Positions 43,206 through 55,503 are shown, counted from the first letter of the stretch. The stretch: DNA of 64,000 nt from Trichoderma breve (GCF_028502605.1 NC_079232.1:2542001-2606000); one strand, 5' to 3'. Translations and numbers: made by a program. The notes: generated by a model not told the origin, from the letters alone.

Positions 43206-44230
43206 TTGTGCATAATCTTGCTTTGTACTGTAGACACTATTAATAGGGGAGAGCGAAGCACAGCCTCGAGGAACAGTTTACAGCATGGCGTTGAGAGGAA
43301 ACACTTCCCCTCTAGGCCGCACAAGATTTTCTACAGGGGGTATACGAGTGTGTTTTGCCTTATCTATGCACTGTACTTGGCTTCAAAAGCTGTGTAGACG
43401 GCAGTGGAAGCAACCTTTGCTAAAGCCTTACAGCGAAATATCCATTTGATCGTTGCATCCATTTCTATTGCCCGACGCTACGCCGTATCAGATCACTACA
43501 AGTAGGTAATTAGATAAGCCCGGATGAACCCACGGCTGTGACAGCCCTGACGAGCTGAAACCGTCTCGCTGTAGAAACAAGGCCATGGACAATCCGCATC
43601 AAAGACGCATCTCGCTGCCTGGCCTTTTGCATTGGACCTAACGGCAAAGAGCAAGGATCCAGCCCTACAACGAATACGTGGCAAGCAGCAAACGTCGACC
43701 TCAACCACGTGGTGAGAGCTCTCTGGGCAGCTCTGGCGGGCGGCTCACCAAAGACTGCGCGTGCGGCGGCGGATCCCATTCCCCATCTCCCTAAGGCCAG
43801 CAGAAGGGCCAGATCAAATGGCGGGGAATCCCCTCTTGATTCCGCAAGATGCCATTGAGCCCCCTCTGGCGCAATTTTTGGACGCCGAGCACAGGGAGGC
43901 TCGGGAGGCCAAGGCCGCGGCGGCTATTCAACCTGATATGCACGTATATCCATGGATTTGCAGCTTGTGCACCCGTTATCCCAGCATCGCAGTCGTAAGG
44001 CGCAGCAGATGATGGTCCAATAGAAGTCATGCATCGATGGATGATTTGGCACTAAGCGCATGGAGTAGGGATGAACGTCGGAAAGTAGGGATGAAGAGAT
44101 TTTGCCGACATTATCATTTACTGGGCGCATATAGTGTGACCGTAGCGAGGAGTCGAGCTGGCCATGCAGCCATCGTGGCGTGAAAGATGGGTATAGCGCC
44201 CCCGAAGCTCTCCTCACAGCGCCTCCCGAG

Positions 44231-44262
44231 CCTGGGCCTGGGCCTGGACCGGACCTGGGCCT
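44231..44262. repeat. CCTGGG hexamer repeat
   Basis: Several direct copies of CCTGGG/CCTGGA in 32 bases, GC-rich, in the large gene-free interval. Too short to suggest a mobile element. Confidence 0.75.
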
Positions 44263-47200
44263 GAATCTTTAGACGTCGTTCCTGAGATGCTCATATCCTC
44301 ATCCGCACACGATTATCACCACGATCCACCGTTCATGCCTACACGCTGCGAATCGCATCTCTTCTCTTGGGCCGCGCGTTTTTGAATGTTGATCGGTGCC
44401 GGATGGAACTAGAGCTGCGAACACTTTGCCACCAGGGCAACTGGGGTACATTGCCAGCTGAGCGTGGGCCGAGGTCGAATGTTCAGAGTATTAATGCCGA
44501 GCGCGAGAGATGAGCTGTCGATCTAAACGTTGGAATTTTTTGATCAAGGCGAGGCTGTCTATGAAGGAGTTATGAAGAGCACCTGGAACTCAGCATTAGC
44601 TCAGCTTGTGACGAGGGCCATTGAGCATCCTGGCGTACTCGAACACGGCCCATTGAGGGCCGAGGCGTGTCGAGAGACCCCCGGCGATGCGGAGGATCAG
44701 ACACGATCCTCTCCATCGGCCATGGATCTTGCAATTGGTGGCGTGACATGACGGAGACGGAGCCGCTTCAGCTCCATCCGGGCCCTGATGTCGGTCTTTG
44801 ACCTCGACGCAGACGCAATTGAAGCCGCAGGAGAGCAGGAGAGAAGACGAAGCAACGACTGGAAACAACAAACAAGCTGCCTACGTCACACGATGCGGGG
44901 GAGTTGATATTTTGACAGACATTTCTCCGTAGCATTTGACTGCAAGTAGAAGCAAGGCAAGCAGGTTTGCCCAGGAGCATGTCGTCATCTTGAATAGAGT
45001 GCGCGAAGCAATCATTCCCAAGCCAGGCAAGATCGGCGCCCTTGCAGCAGACAGCTGGATAAGCGTCGCGATAGCGGTTGGCAGCCCTGCAAATTTCGTA
45101 CTCAGATGCAGCAACGCAGTCATGCGCAGCCGCTAATGCACACAAAAACCGACTGGCCGTTGAGACATGCAGCCCTGGCCTGGGAAGAATTGACGGCTTC
45201 AATGATTTTGACTTTGCCTTTACTGCATACAGCACAGCACCTAGTTCTATCTACGTCTACTACCCAGAACCTAGTTCTACCTGCCACCCAAGTGCGCGCG
45301 CCCATGATGGGAATTACGGAGCATGGACGCCCATGGAATCCATCCCACAGGCCCGAGTGCCGGCGTGGCTTCGAGTATTCCGGAGCAACCTGTCCGCCAA
45401 GGTTCGTCAAGGTACGAAGCGTGATGCCAGTTCAGGAGTAGCGTCCTGACCAATGACCAAGAAGGTACTGCTAAAGCACATACAGCAGCACGTTCCTGGA
45501 TGTTGGACGTTGGGTGTGGATATGGCTTGTACCAGTATGGAGATGGATAGGTACGGTCGGTACGGGCTTGGGCTGCGCTACTCGGCCGGCCGTGGGCAGA
45601 ATTAAACGAGGGGTCAAGGTTTGGCGAGAACCTGCTTTTTGGCTCTGTCCACTTTTGTGCCTCTGACTTCATAGCCAGGGTCCAAGTCCAAGGGTCCAAG
45701 CCAGGGTGGCGGTGTTCGCGGGGAAGCGCCTCAAGGGAAGCAAGCCCTCTTGTGGCCTCGGAGGAATTGCCGACGGTCGTGTCATGTCGAGCATACTGTA
45801 CTTGCACATGGCTTGGCTGGTCTACGACTGGTCTACGATCGGCTGGAGAAGACGGACGAACTGGAATCTTCTCCTAGACGACTCCAGCAGCGGCCCGCGA
45901 CGCAAAAGACGGAAGGGGGGAGACGGGCTCAATGGTCGGTGTATGGGGAACTGCGTGAAATTCGATGTTCACTGCATCGAAAAGCCGGTGTTTCCCCATC
46001 CCCCATCGTCAATTGAGGCAGCTGGGACCAATGCCGTGGCGTGTGTGACCAGCAAGGCGGTCGATTAAGGAATTTTTAGGTCGCGGGATGGGCTTCGCAC
46101 CCTTGCGTTAAGGAGGCTTGGCTACTAAAGGACGTGGTGGGTGGGCCGGGAGACGCAGAGATGGAAAGTGATCGACAGATTCCATGGACCTCGAACCAGC
46201 AACTTGCCACGGCTAGCTGTCTGCAAGCTTCAACTCTTACAGCAGTCATTGAATGCCGATCATGCTGATTCGGACTCTGGGCGCCCTCTGAAGCTCTAGC
46301 GGATGCGGGAGCCGTTGGCTTTACGAGGCAGCGAGTTGGCACGGAGTTCAGAGGGCTGGGCCTTGCTGGGGAAGTTGGAAGTGGGCTGCATCGTTAGCCC
46401 TGTCTTGCGCATGCATATCCATGGCTCGTGATCCATGATGGGATAAGAAAGAGGGAGAAGGACGAAGAAAACGAGTTTGCCATTTTTGAAGCTATTCCGC
46501 ACGTCAGCCACAGCCCGTCCACGAGGGATAGGCCTTGCCGATCAGAGCCACAATCACGCTATATGGGCAAACTTCTTCCATCTGTGGATGCCAACGGGGC
46601 TCTCGTTTCATACATGTATCCATAAGCGCATCGGAGTTCAGTGGCTTTGATGGCTAATTGCCATGGAACAAGTGGCGCGCCATTTGCTGGGGGGGAAAAC
46701 CGAGGCTTGCGAGTGCCATGGCATTCAGATTCATCCAAGAAAGTTGATCTATCAAGTTGGTTTACCTTTTTTAGACCGACCGGGAGCCACTCGGTGAAGC
46801 CGTTTGGCTGCAAGTCAGCTGCCCGGGAACTGCTCCCCCGGCTTTTGAATCTGTCTGCCTATACAATGAATTGTTGGCAACCGAAAGCCCCGAAAATAGT
46901 TGAACACGTAGCCATGGTCCTGGGTGGTGTGAAGATGCTTACGACGTCAAACTGGTGGCATTACACACGATGTGGATTGAAATGTTGGATTGAGGCTAGC
47001 GGCCAGTGTGATGAAGCAGAAATCACTTCCACTGACGGCGGAGTGATGCTTTTCGTCTCGCCCATCTACTATGGCTAGCTACGGATCGTGACATAGCTCC
47101 GTGGTGGCGAACAAGGAAAAGCCACATGTGGTTCCCGGTTCCCGGTTTGTTTTAACCTCGTGTGACTGAGGCGTCTGATTTCGCAATGGCTGCCCACACA

Positions 47201-49477
47201 CCCGCCACATTTTCAGATGTTAGTTCCAGGGCTCGAGTTAGCAGCTGACTGACACCGAGCTCTGCGTCCAAGCTTGTGCCTGTATGGAGTATGTACAGAC
47301 GTTCTGCTTCTGGATATCCAGTGGCGACCTTGCTTGTCTTGCTCCCCTGCTGGGTTTCTTGCGGGCTCCATTCTCCATGGCCTAGCTCCATCCTTGTCCA
47401 CACGCCCCCAAGCGCCCTTTCTCCCATCGTGGCTGGGATGGGCGTCTCCTGACGGCTGCTAATGCCGTACAGGTTATGCCGTCTTCGAGGTCTTGCCCTG
47501 CTTTTGTGGACAGGGCAATTGTTCATTATGACTGGATAGCAAAGCTACAATATCCAGTTATTAGCACATGCAGATGGTCGCTTGTCAGGCCCAACCAAAC
47601 GCCACCTTGGTTTGACACTCCATATCCATAACAAGAATTCATGCAGATAAGCCACTTAGGTTGCTCCTCGTCCCTGCTGACGAAGCCGCGAAGATTTGCA
47701 CCGGTAATGTTGGCAGCTCTGGTAGCCTTGGCTCTATGTTTAGTATGACCAGGGGCTACGCAAATCTCCGCTTCCACAATTCGATTTGGTCCAGACATCG
47801 AGCACCTAGGTAGGGTTGTCCAAGTTGGTACTTGGTACGTCTGAATTCTCTACAGCATCCCGTCCGTGCTTCGTGTTCTGCTTGTACTTTCAACCTAGCC
47901 ACACTGTGCCCCGGAGCCTGTGATACCGCGAGTCGCTCCATTGCGGCCGTATCTTCAGCCACAAAGGCAGCTTTCAGGCTTCGAGATTGGAAACAAGCAA
48001 GAAAGTTTCTTCGGATCAGGCACAGTGTTTGCAATTAGCATTTGCGAATACCTCGAGAGACTTCCTCCAAGTACCTCACATAGCCTTGGCCCCGGCAGAA
48101 ACAAATCGGCAACCGTAGCTTCTCGAGCCTGGAAATCGCCCTGTCATCTTCCTCGATTCGTCGCCCCCCAGCCCAGGCATAACCGGATCGTCGCCGCCGG
48201 CCCTGTATATTTAGCTGTACAGAGATTGGCCTAGATCTTTTCAAACTTTGATCTTCATTGAGCTCGACAAATATCCACGCCCACTCCTTGGGGTGACTTG
48301 CAAGGCTGCAGCTCTAGACGCCCTCGCCTCCTTTGCCGCCGGACCCATCGTTCACCTACTACTCAATCGCTGCCTTGACTGGTGAGTGGTGAATCCCAGA
48401 GCTCAGCCGCTGCTCACCGACAGGGTGTTGCAATTTTAGCACTGACTTGTCGTGCAATGTTCCGCAGGTGTGGACAGCAAAGGGTGTGAAACGAACAATT
48501 AGCTCCGCTGTCCCTTTTATTTTTTTTTTCAATTCAAAGCCACGACCTACCTGGGCACCTGAGCCGCCGCCAAAAGATTGCCTGTACGTACTTTTCGTAC
48601 ATGGGACGTGAATTTGACCCGGTTCTCTGGCACGATCTGATGTGGTTAGTGGCCGTTGGTTTTCTTGGGTCTCGAATCAATCGCCCGTCATCGATTGTCT
48701 AGGCCAACAAACCTGGTCTTTCTTCTAGAAAGAGCCGACATCTTGGTTCTATATTGCTCTTCAGTTCAGTGGCGTTGAGCTGCTGCCCGTCGTCACTATA
48801 TTTCTCTGTTGCGGAGGTGGATTCTCCCAGGAGGAGCTGCCGGCTTTGTGGCTGTCCCTGTTCAACTCGTGCATTGTCTCGCCAAAAGGCCCCCATAGGG
48901 TATTATCACCCCTGCTACAGGCACATTTCTCTTATTGCAGTGCCATTGGGTGCATTATCCGAGTCACTGCTTTCCCCAGACCGGGCTGACCCTTCCTTGT
49001 CGCTCCGCCCCGGAGGCAAATCGTGTCTTCCTGCACCCCTGAGGCCAATTAGCATTGGTTCACGTCACCTGAACGGTCACAAGCTAGAGAGTATCAACGC
49101 CTAATACTTGCACTCTATCACTGGAGAAGGAGTCTTCGTTGCCACAGTCTTGAGATTCAGAATAGTGGCACAGGCGTCTCCTCTTCAGTAGGCGCGATAC
49201 CTCGTCAACAAAACATTTGTGGCAAACGTTGGGCTCAATCATTCCAGAGTATGCAAAGACACAGCTCCTTGCATATGGAAAAGTCGGACCTTATCAGCAA
49301 TTGCGGTTTGACTAGATAATTTGAGCTGGACGACGATTATTCAGCCCACACTCTCCGCCACACGACTCTTTTCAAGACCCCTTGTAATCGGCTGCACCAA
49401 AGCAAAACACTTTATCTAGCGGGCCGAGTACCTAGCACGTCAAAGAACCTAGATTCCAGCTCAGATTCAAATTTTCG

Positions 49478-51591
49478 ATGGGCGACGTCTCAGTCCCTCC
49501 CGACTCTGGGACGGGCAAGGTCGAGCCCGTCCTGCCGGAAGCGACTGCCAAGGGGCTTGTAATGCCTCAAAATCTAGACCACGAGAGGGTGCCTTCTGGG
49601 CCCGACGGCCTCCCAGGTCTACCCAACAACGCGGCAAACTTACAGTATACATCGGCTCCCGCTTCGACATTCCCTAACCGCCAAGGCCCATACAACATGA
49701 CGCCGTTGGCGAGTGCCCTACCTCAGGACAACTATCACCATGGCCAATACCAGCGAGGGGTTCAACCAAGATACACTGCCGGGCTGTCACCGCCCATGGC
49801 CCAGCACATGCCACCGATCCCTCAGTACACCGGACCTTCGCAGATGCCCATGGTGCACCAGGGCTACTACGTACAACCGGCTCAACACATGTCCCCATAC
49901 TATGGCGGCGGCCATCTACCTGTCAACCAGGTTGGCTCGACAATGCTACAGAGACAAAACGTGGCATACTATTCAACGCCATTAGCCATGGGGCACCCGA
50001 TCACTCAGTATTATTATCATCAGACCGCTCCTTATCCTATGCAGTATCCCAGCGTACAGCCTGTTGTCCCTCCAGGCCGGCAACAGCATCTAGCAGAAGT
50101 TGGCCAACAAGCATCAACGGGAGCCTTAATCCATAACCCGCCTCCAAACAGTCCACCTCCATCCTTTCCAACTGAGAAACTGACTCGGGGTATTTCTCAC
50201 CACTTCCCTCTCCCTCTCCTTCTCTTTTAGGTCAATAAGCACAAAGCTAAGGTTCCCAGTAAAACCTGACGAGCAGAAAAACTCTGTTCGAGGCTCGACG
50301 CGTAAACCTCGACAAACCGGTATACCCCCCCCTTCCCTATTCTTACTTTGTTCTTTCCATCTCTTCTTTTGTCTTTCCTTTTCCTTGACAGTAGAAAGTT
50401 AACACGTGCCTTTGTTTCAGGAAATGCCGTCTGGATCGGAAATCTCCCACCCCAAACCGACTTAATGAGCCTCGTACGCCATGTTTCGAAGGAGACAGCA
50501 GGACTCGAATCTCTCTTCCTGATTGCAAAGAGCAACTGTGCCTTTGCTAATTTCAAAGATGAAGCCTCTTGCATCACTGCTCAACTTAAACTGCACGAAT
50601 CTAGATTCCAATCGGTTCGTCTTGTCAGCAGGCTACGAAGGAATGAAATCGATGGCAATGCTGGCCACTCTCCGCCAACAGGGCCGGCGTCAGGCCCAGC
50701 CAACTTTCCTCAACCGATCTATCCGGCTAGAAGTAAAACTGCCGTCAAAATCGAAGATGGAAACTCGACTGCAACTACCGATCACGCGGATAAGCCGACA
50801 TCTACCCCATCAGAGGGAGCACTCAAATACCATGATAGATTTTTTATTTTGAAAAGTTTGACAGTTGATGACCTTGAGCTTAGTGTACGAACGGGAATTT
50901 GGGCAACACAATCTCATAACGAAGAAACATTGAATGGTGCATTCAGGGTAAGAGATCTAAGTCATCACATTAGAGAGTTGTTGTTTCATTGGCTAACATG
51001 TTTAAGCAATGCAACAACGTATATTTAATATTTTCAGCCAACAAATCTGGCGAGTACTTTGGATATGCACGAATGGCTTCCGAGTTTAGCCCATCCCTTG
51101 ATTCGACCGTTCAATTTGCACCCGTACCACGATCGACGAACGATGTAGAGTTGCCGAAAGAGGTCCTCACGGACGCGACCGAATACGTTCCCAAAGGCAG
51201 AATCCTTCATGATCCAAGCAGAGGAACAATCTTTTGGGAGATATATCAAGATGATTCTGAAAAGACCCTCGATAATGAAGCTGGCGGCTTGAACGGAACA
51301 GATGGTGTTGTCAACGAAGAGGAGGAAGAGAAAGCCTGGGGGAAGCCTTTCCGAGTCGAGTGGCTATCAACATCTCGTCTCCCCTTTCACAGGATTCGTG
51401 GGTTACGAAACCCCTGGAATTCCAACAGAGAGGTCAAGATTGCGCGAGACGGCACTGAGATAGAGCCTTCTATCGGCCAAAGGCTTATTGGTCTTTTCAA
51501 TACTGGCCAAGGTGCTGGATCTTCGGGAAACGCGAGACCCCCCGGTGGCACGATGTCACGATATCAACAAATGGGACCATATGCACCATAG
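49478..51591 (+). CDS. RRM and YTH domain RNA-binding protein
   Basis: Four exons: 49478-50189, 50260-50319, 50421-50947 and 51007-51591, giving 627 residues. The second exon was placed by phase: the earlier AG at 50229-50230 breaks the frame, while that at 50258-50259 keeps it and gives a normal 70-nt intron. Residues 1-237 are Pro/Gln/Tyr-rich and disordered. An RRM-like domain starts at residue 258 (GNAVWIGNLPP) and ends near 335. The YTH domain runs from about 393 (KYHDRFFILKS), with the aromatic-cage Trp418 in TGIWATQ, NNVYLIFSANKSGEYFGYARM, and an acidic insertion (NEEEEEKAWG) before FRVEWLS. YTH domains read N6-methyladenosine or, in fission-yeast Mmi1, a meiotic-removal RNA element. 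Which applies here is not visible. Confidence 0.9.
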
Positions 51592-52742
51592 CCTGGTCTC
51601 ACCCATGGCATCATATTTCTCTGTTGTCTGGTATGCTGGCTTCTTACTCTTGCTATTGCTATTGCTCTCCTTCTTTAATGCCCTGGTTCTTTCTGGGGAA
51701 AGTTGGGAAAGTCTTTGCCTTGTATTTTAGATCCAAAGTTCCTGGATTGACGACTACATGATGATGGAGACGATGCTACGAATATCAGGTCAACGGAAAG
51801 GGACAGGCGGCTAGGAACATCTATAGGTGGTTTTTCTCAAGGCAACCTTATTTTTGTAATGCTATATGCATGGATAATTCTATCTTCAAATTGTCTTTAC
51901 CTTTACTAAACTATCACTTTGGCTGTGTTCTGCTCTTGTGATTTGCATGGCCACCGTAGAGGAACAAAGCTCCGGCAGTAGAGCTAAGTGCTTGTGGCAA
52001 AAAGACTGCCCTTGTCCAATACCGCAGCTATAGTGGAGAAGAATACAGCTCCCCATGAAGGATGATCTTTGATTTACAAAATGTCCTATTTGGTGAACAT
52101 TTATTTGAACGCTGAACAAGTAGTGGATATGGGTCAGCTTTGGATGGACGTCATTCGTTTTAGTAAATGTGGCTGTTTGCCCTGTATAAAGTCGACTCTA
52201 TGCATGGGTACGTATTAAAAGAGCATAATACAGCATACAAAGATGTGATGTGCAAGTTTCGATTAGGGACGGCTGGTGACTAGACAACAGACAGTGGATG
52301 CTTCTCCGTATATTTCCAACTTCTTTACAGAATTATCCCCATTGATGACGCATGATAATCAATTCATCAATGGCATTTGTGTTTCTGAATCCTCATGAAT
52401 TCCTGGCAATTTGAGAGCCTAACCTGGAAGAAGTCAATTGGGCGGTGGCTTGATGTGGCTGGATTGCGTAGGTGGCGCCTGAGCCACAGTTCGCCCCCCT
52501 CTCAGGGTTCCTTGGAAAGCCACAATGACGCATGAGGAGAGGCTTCAGGAACGGGATGATGTGAATAGAACGTCCAGTGTGAACTCTATAGTCTTGTTTC
52601 TATTAATGAATTATGATGCAGATAATGTATTGTTTTGTAGATGCAAATATATTTTTGGTAATGCGATTTTTTTTTTCTGCTATAGGGAGAAACGTTGGCA
52701 GGTGTAATTCGTTGCTGGTACTGCTTACTTAGTACCTGAGTG

Positions 52743-52750
52743 GAATCTTC
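52743..52750. promoter_or_regulatory. Possible heat shock element
   Basis: GAATCTTC fits the inverted GAAnnTTC core of a heat shock factor site, with a following G at the next expected position but no complete third repeat. It is about 400 bases upstream of an HSP20 gene. Confidence 0.4.
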
Positions 52751-52953
52751 TAGTGCCTGCTGGAAGAAGCTCGCAGTCGCCACGATTAGGTAGCCCAGAC
52801 AGTGACATGTCCAGCTTGTAAGCAGCATTATGAAGCACCGCGCATTCATTTCTCTGATATGGTAGATGCTAGTAGATTCGCTCGCATTCTTAGAATATCT
52901 CGTTCGTAATCTGCCTGCCTGATTCTGTAGTCAATTGAAGTGATGCAATCAAC

Positions 52954-52959
52954 TATAAA
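52954..52959 (+). promoter_or_regulatory. TATA box of the HSP20 gene
   Basis: TATAAA lies about 190 bases before the start codon and is followed by an A/C-rich, G-poor leader of about 100 bases, typical of strongly induced fungal stress genes. Confidence 0.5.
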
Positions 52960-53148
52960 GTACACCATGAAGTCAAGCAGAAGTGAAATTCCCTTCCTCA
53001 TCAGAACACCACTCAGATACACAGCAAACACCCAAGCAACAACAAAAGCAAAGCACTCCAGCAACACACATCTACCCACCTCACGACAACATCAAGCAAC
53101 CTGACAACTTCTTCACAACTCCACAAACAACAACACTCAACAATCACA

Positions 53149-53808
53149 ATGGCTTTCTTCCCTCGCACCTTCTACCACCCCACCGAGGCCTCTTTCACGC
53201 CTCTCTTCCGCCTCCTTGACGACTTTGACAGCTACAGCCGACAGAGTGGCAAAAGCTGCAATGTCCGCCGCCAGCAAGTTCCCCAGTGGCAGCCCAAGTT
53301 TGACGTGCGCGAGACCACCGAGGCCTACGAGCTCCACGGCGAGCTTCCCGGCATAGGCAAGGAGAACGTCCACATCGAATTCTCCGACGCCCAGACCTTG
53401 GTTGTCCGAGGCAAGACTGAGCGCACATACACTGCCGGCACATCACCCGCTGCTTCCGTCGAAAACACTCCTTCTACAGAGACTATCACTGAGAAGGCTG
53501 AGTCTGAACGCAGAAACTCGCACCAGGCGACTGTTGAGGACGAAGACGAGGCCAGCGAGCGCGAGTCAGGCTATGAAGTCGTGACCACCGAGGAAGAGAA
53601 GAAGCCCGAGACCAAGACTCCCCAGCAGCCCGCCGACAGGGCCAAATACTGGCTCACCGAGCGCAGCATTGGCGAGTTCTCGCGCAGCTTCCACTTCCCT
53701 GGTCTGGTTGAGCACGATGCTGTCAGTGCTAGCTTCCAGGACGGCATTCTGAGCATCACCGTCCCCAAGGCGAAGAAGCACGAGGCCCATCGCATCTTCA
53801 TCCAGTAA
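53149..53808 (+). CDS. Small heat shock protein, HSP20/HSP30 type
   Basis: Single exon, 219 residues. The N-terminal arm (MAFFPRTFYHPTEASFTPLFRLLDDFD) is typical of fungal HSP30 proteins. The alpha-crystallin domain is split. Its first half is about residues 45-90 (PKFDVRETTEAYELHGELPG). A Ser/Glu-rich insertion of about 70 residues follows. The second half is about 165-215 (GEFSRSFHFPGLVEHDAVSASFQDGILSITVPK), containing the conserved GILSITVP. It ends in an IFIQ tail that resembles the I-x-I anchor. These proteins bind unfolding clients without ATP and form oligomers in the cytosol. Upstream features suggest heat induction. Confidence 0.93.
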   Translation: MAFFPRTFYHPTEASFTPLFRLLDDFDSYSRQSGKSCNVRRQQVPQWQPKFDVRETTEAYELHGELPGIGKENVHIEFSDAQTLVVRGKTERTYTAGTSPAASVENTPSTETITEKAESERRNSHQATVEDEDEASERESGYEVVTTEEEKKPETKTPQQPADRAKYWLTERSIGEFSRSFHFPGLVEHDAVSASFQDGILSITVPKAKKHEAHRIFIQ

Positions 53809-54326
53809 ACCATTTCACAACTCGGAAAAGACACAATATCTCACAATGTAATGCTACTACAATCTACCTTGGGATTAGCTTTGCTGTCTGCCTTTCTCGA
53901 TTGCATTAATGGGAGTTGGGGGGATTTGGGATCAACGGATAATTTTCAACGTCTGCACTTTTTTTCTGGAACTGGCTTGCTTTTTGGTAACTAGCATATA
54001 GAGCAATAATTGCAATAATACACTCTCTTCGTATTAAAATGAATCATTACCAATGTGAAATGTGAATGTGTCATGGATGCCTGTTCTCTCTCTCCACAGC
54101 CTTCAATTAGAAATCAAGAGTGATATCACGTGATCTGGCGTCAAATTATCCCTTTGCTAGCCTGACTCGACGCGTCGACCCGCGCCTTGGTTGTCAACAT
54201 ACCTCGTCTCATTTGCCTCAGTTCTGCCTAATTGTGGCTGCTGAGTCTTTAAAAATCCTCTGCATAGCGTGAATTTCATCTATTGTTTCATTGTGTGCAC
54301 AAGTCATTTGGTTTTTGGCAGACAAG
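53809..54326. promoter_or_regulatory. RAD51 upstream region
   Basis: 518 bases covering the 3' end of the HSP20 gene and the RAD51 promoter. It contains TCACGTGA at 54126-54133 and the MCB-type palindrome listed separately. No gene is seen. Confidence 0.5.
54167..54178. promoter_or_regulatory. MCB-type ACGCGT element upstream of RAD51
   Basis: A perfect 12-base palindrome TCGACGCGTCGA containing ACGCGT, about 150 bases before the RAD51 start. ACGCGT is the MluI cell-cycle box bound by MBF in yeasts, which drives G1/S transcription of DNA repair genes including RAD51. Confidence 0.55.
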
Positions 54327-55503
54327 ATGAGTGAAGAATACGACGAGGAGAACCAGATGGGCGATGAGGGTGGCATGACTGGACCTGGTGCGCCCACGCC
54401 ACTGTCTGCTTTAGAGGTATGACTGATGATGGTGCTGGATAACGAAGCTTGAATGGTGCTGATGATTTCATTCCATAGGGAGTTGCTGGATTGACAAAGC
54501 GTGATATCCAACTCATTGTTGATGGCGGATTTAACACGGTCGAGTCGGTGGCTTATACCCCGCGCAGGGTCTTGGAGCAGATCAAGGGCATCTCAGAGCA
54601 GAAGGCGACCAAGATTTTGGCTGAGGGTATGTCGACTACGTTCTATGTCTTTGAGGCATGAAGAAAAATCTGACTGTATTCAAAGCGTCGAAACTTGTGC
54701 CCATGGGGTTTACAACGGCCACTGAAATGCATCAGCGACGCAGTGAACTCATCTCTATCACAACCGGGTCTAAAAATCTGGATACGCTGTTAGCGGGAGG
54801 TATCGAGACTGGGTCCGTTACTGAGCTGTTCGGAGAGTTCAGAACAGGAAAAAGCCAGATCTGTCACACTCTCGCTGTGACCTGCCAGCTGCCTTTCGAC
54901 ATGGGTGGTGGCGAAGGCAAATGTCTGTACATTGATACTGAGGGCACCTTTCGACCTGTACGATTGCTGGCCGTTGCCAACCGATTTGGTTTGTCGGGAG
55001 AAGAAGTATTAGACAATGTTGCATATGCGAGAGCATACAATTCAGATCACCAGCTTCAGCTGCTGAATCAGGCAGCGGCCATGATGTGCGAGACGAGATT
55101 TTCTCTACTCATCGTCGACAGTGCTACTTCACTCTATCGAACAGACTTTACTGGACGAGGCGAACTTTCGAACCGTCAGACGCATCTGGCCAAATTCATG
55201 AGGACCTTGCAACGACTTGCTGATGAATTCGGCATTGCGGTGGTCATCACCAACCAAGTTGTTGCTCAGGTAGATGGTGGACCCAGCGCCATGTTCAATC
55301 CTGATCCGAAGAAGCCTATTGGTGGTAATATCATTGCCCATGCCAGTACAACGCGAATCAGTTTGAAGAAGGGACGTGGTGAGACTCGAATTGCCAAGAT
55401 TTACGACAGTCCTTGTCTGCCAGAGAGTGACACGCTCTTTGCCATTCAAGAGGACGGTATTGGCGATCCTGCGCCAAAGGATTTGGACAAGGAGAAGGAT
55501 TAA
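54327..55503 (+). CDS. RAD51: RAD51 recombinase
   Basis: Three exons, 54327-54416, 54479-54626 and 54686-55503, giving 351 residues. An acidic N-terminus precedes the helix-hairpin-helix domain (about 35-80), then the linker [19 protein letters not shown] and the RecA core. Walker A is GEFRTGKS (129-136) and Walker B is LLIVD near residue 222. Loop regions [19 protein letters not shown] and [12 protein letters not shown] are present. The protein forms filaments on single-stranded DNA and carries out strand exchange in homologous recombination. The N-terminal acidic part and linker are those of RAD51, not meiotic DMC1. A possible MBF site lies upstream. Confidence 0.96.

Larger units (their letters stand above)
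42079..49477. other. 7.4 kb gene-free interval
   Basis: The largest gap in the window, between PRE7 and the RRM-YTH gene, both on plus. Dozens of short ORFs occur on all frames, none longer than about 180 codons, and none has a domain, splice partner or start context I can support. Overall composition looks balanced, so it is not the AT-rich residue of a repeat mutated by RIP. I checked TTCGA-type box B motifs on both strands and none had a pairing stem, so no tRNA is called. The right end (about 48.2-49.47 kb) is probably the long promoter and leader of the YTH gene. A GTG microsatellite and a CCTGGG repeat lie inside and are listed separately. Confidence 0.6.
51592..53148. other. Intergenic region upstream of the HSP20 gene
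   Basis: 1.56 kb between two plus-strand genes. The left part is the 3' region of the RRM-YTH gene. The right part holds a stress-type promoter: a GAAnnTTC pair, a TATA box and a long A/C-rich leader. No gene is supported. Confidence 0.6.

Noticed and set aside
46180..46215. Possible tRNA T-arm on the minus strand (GGTTCGAG)
   Set aside because: The flanking five bases do not pair and no D-arm or acceptor stem is visible.
45277..47078. Overlapping ORFs of 120-176 codons in the 7.4 kb gap
   Set aside because: They occur on several frames at once, lack domains and have no supporting introns; expected by chance in balanced-composition DNA.
42079..49477. Degenerate transposon mutated by RIP
   Set aside because: RIP leaves strongly AT-rich, TpA-rich DNA; this interval has balanced composition and no terminal repeats.
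50231..50259. Acceptor at TTTTAG for the first intron of the RRM-YTH gene
   Set aside because: It has a good pyrimidine tract but leaves the frame one base out and makes a 41-nt intron; the next AG keeps phase.
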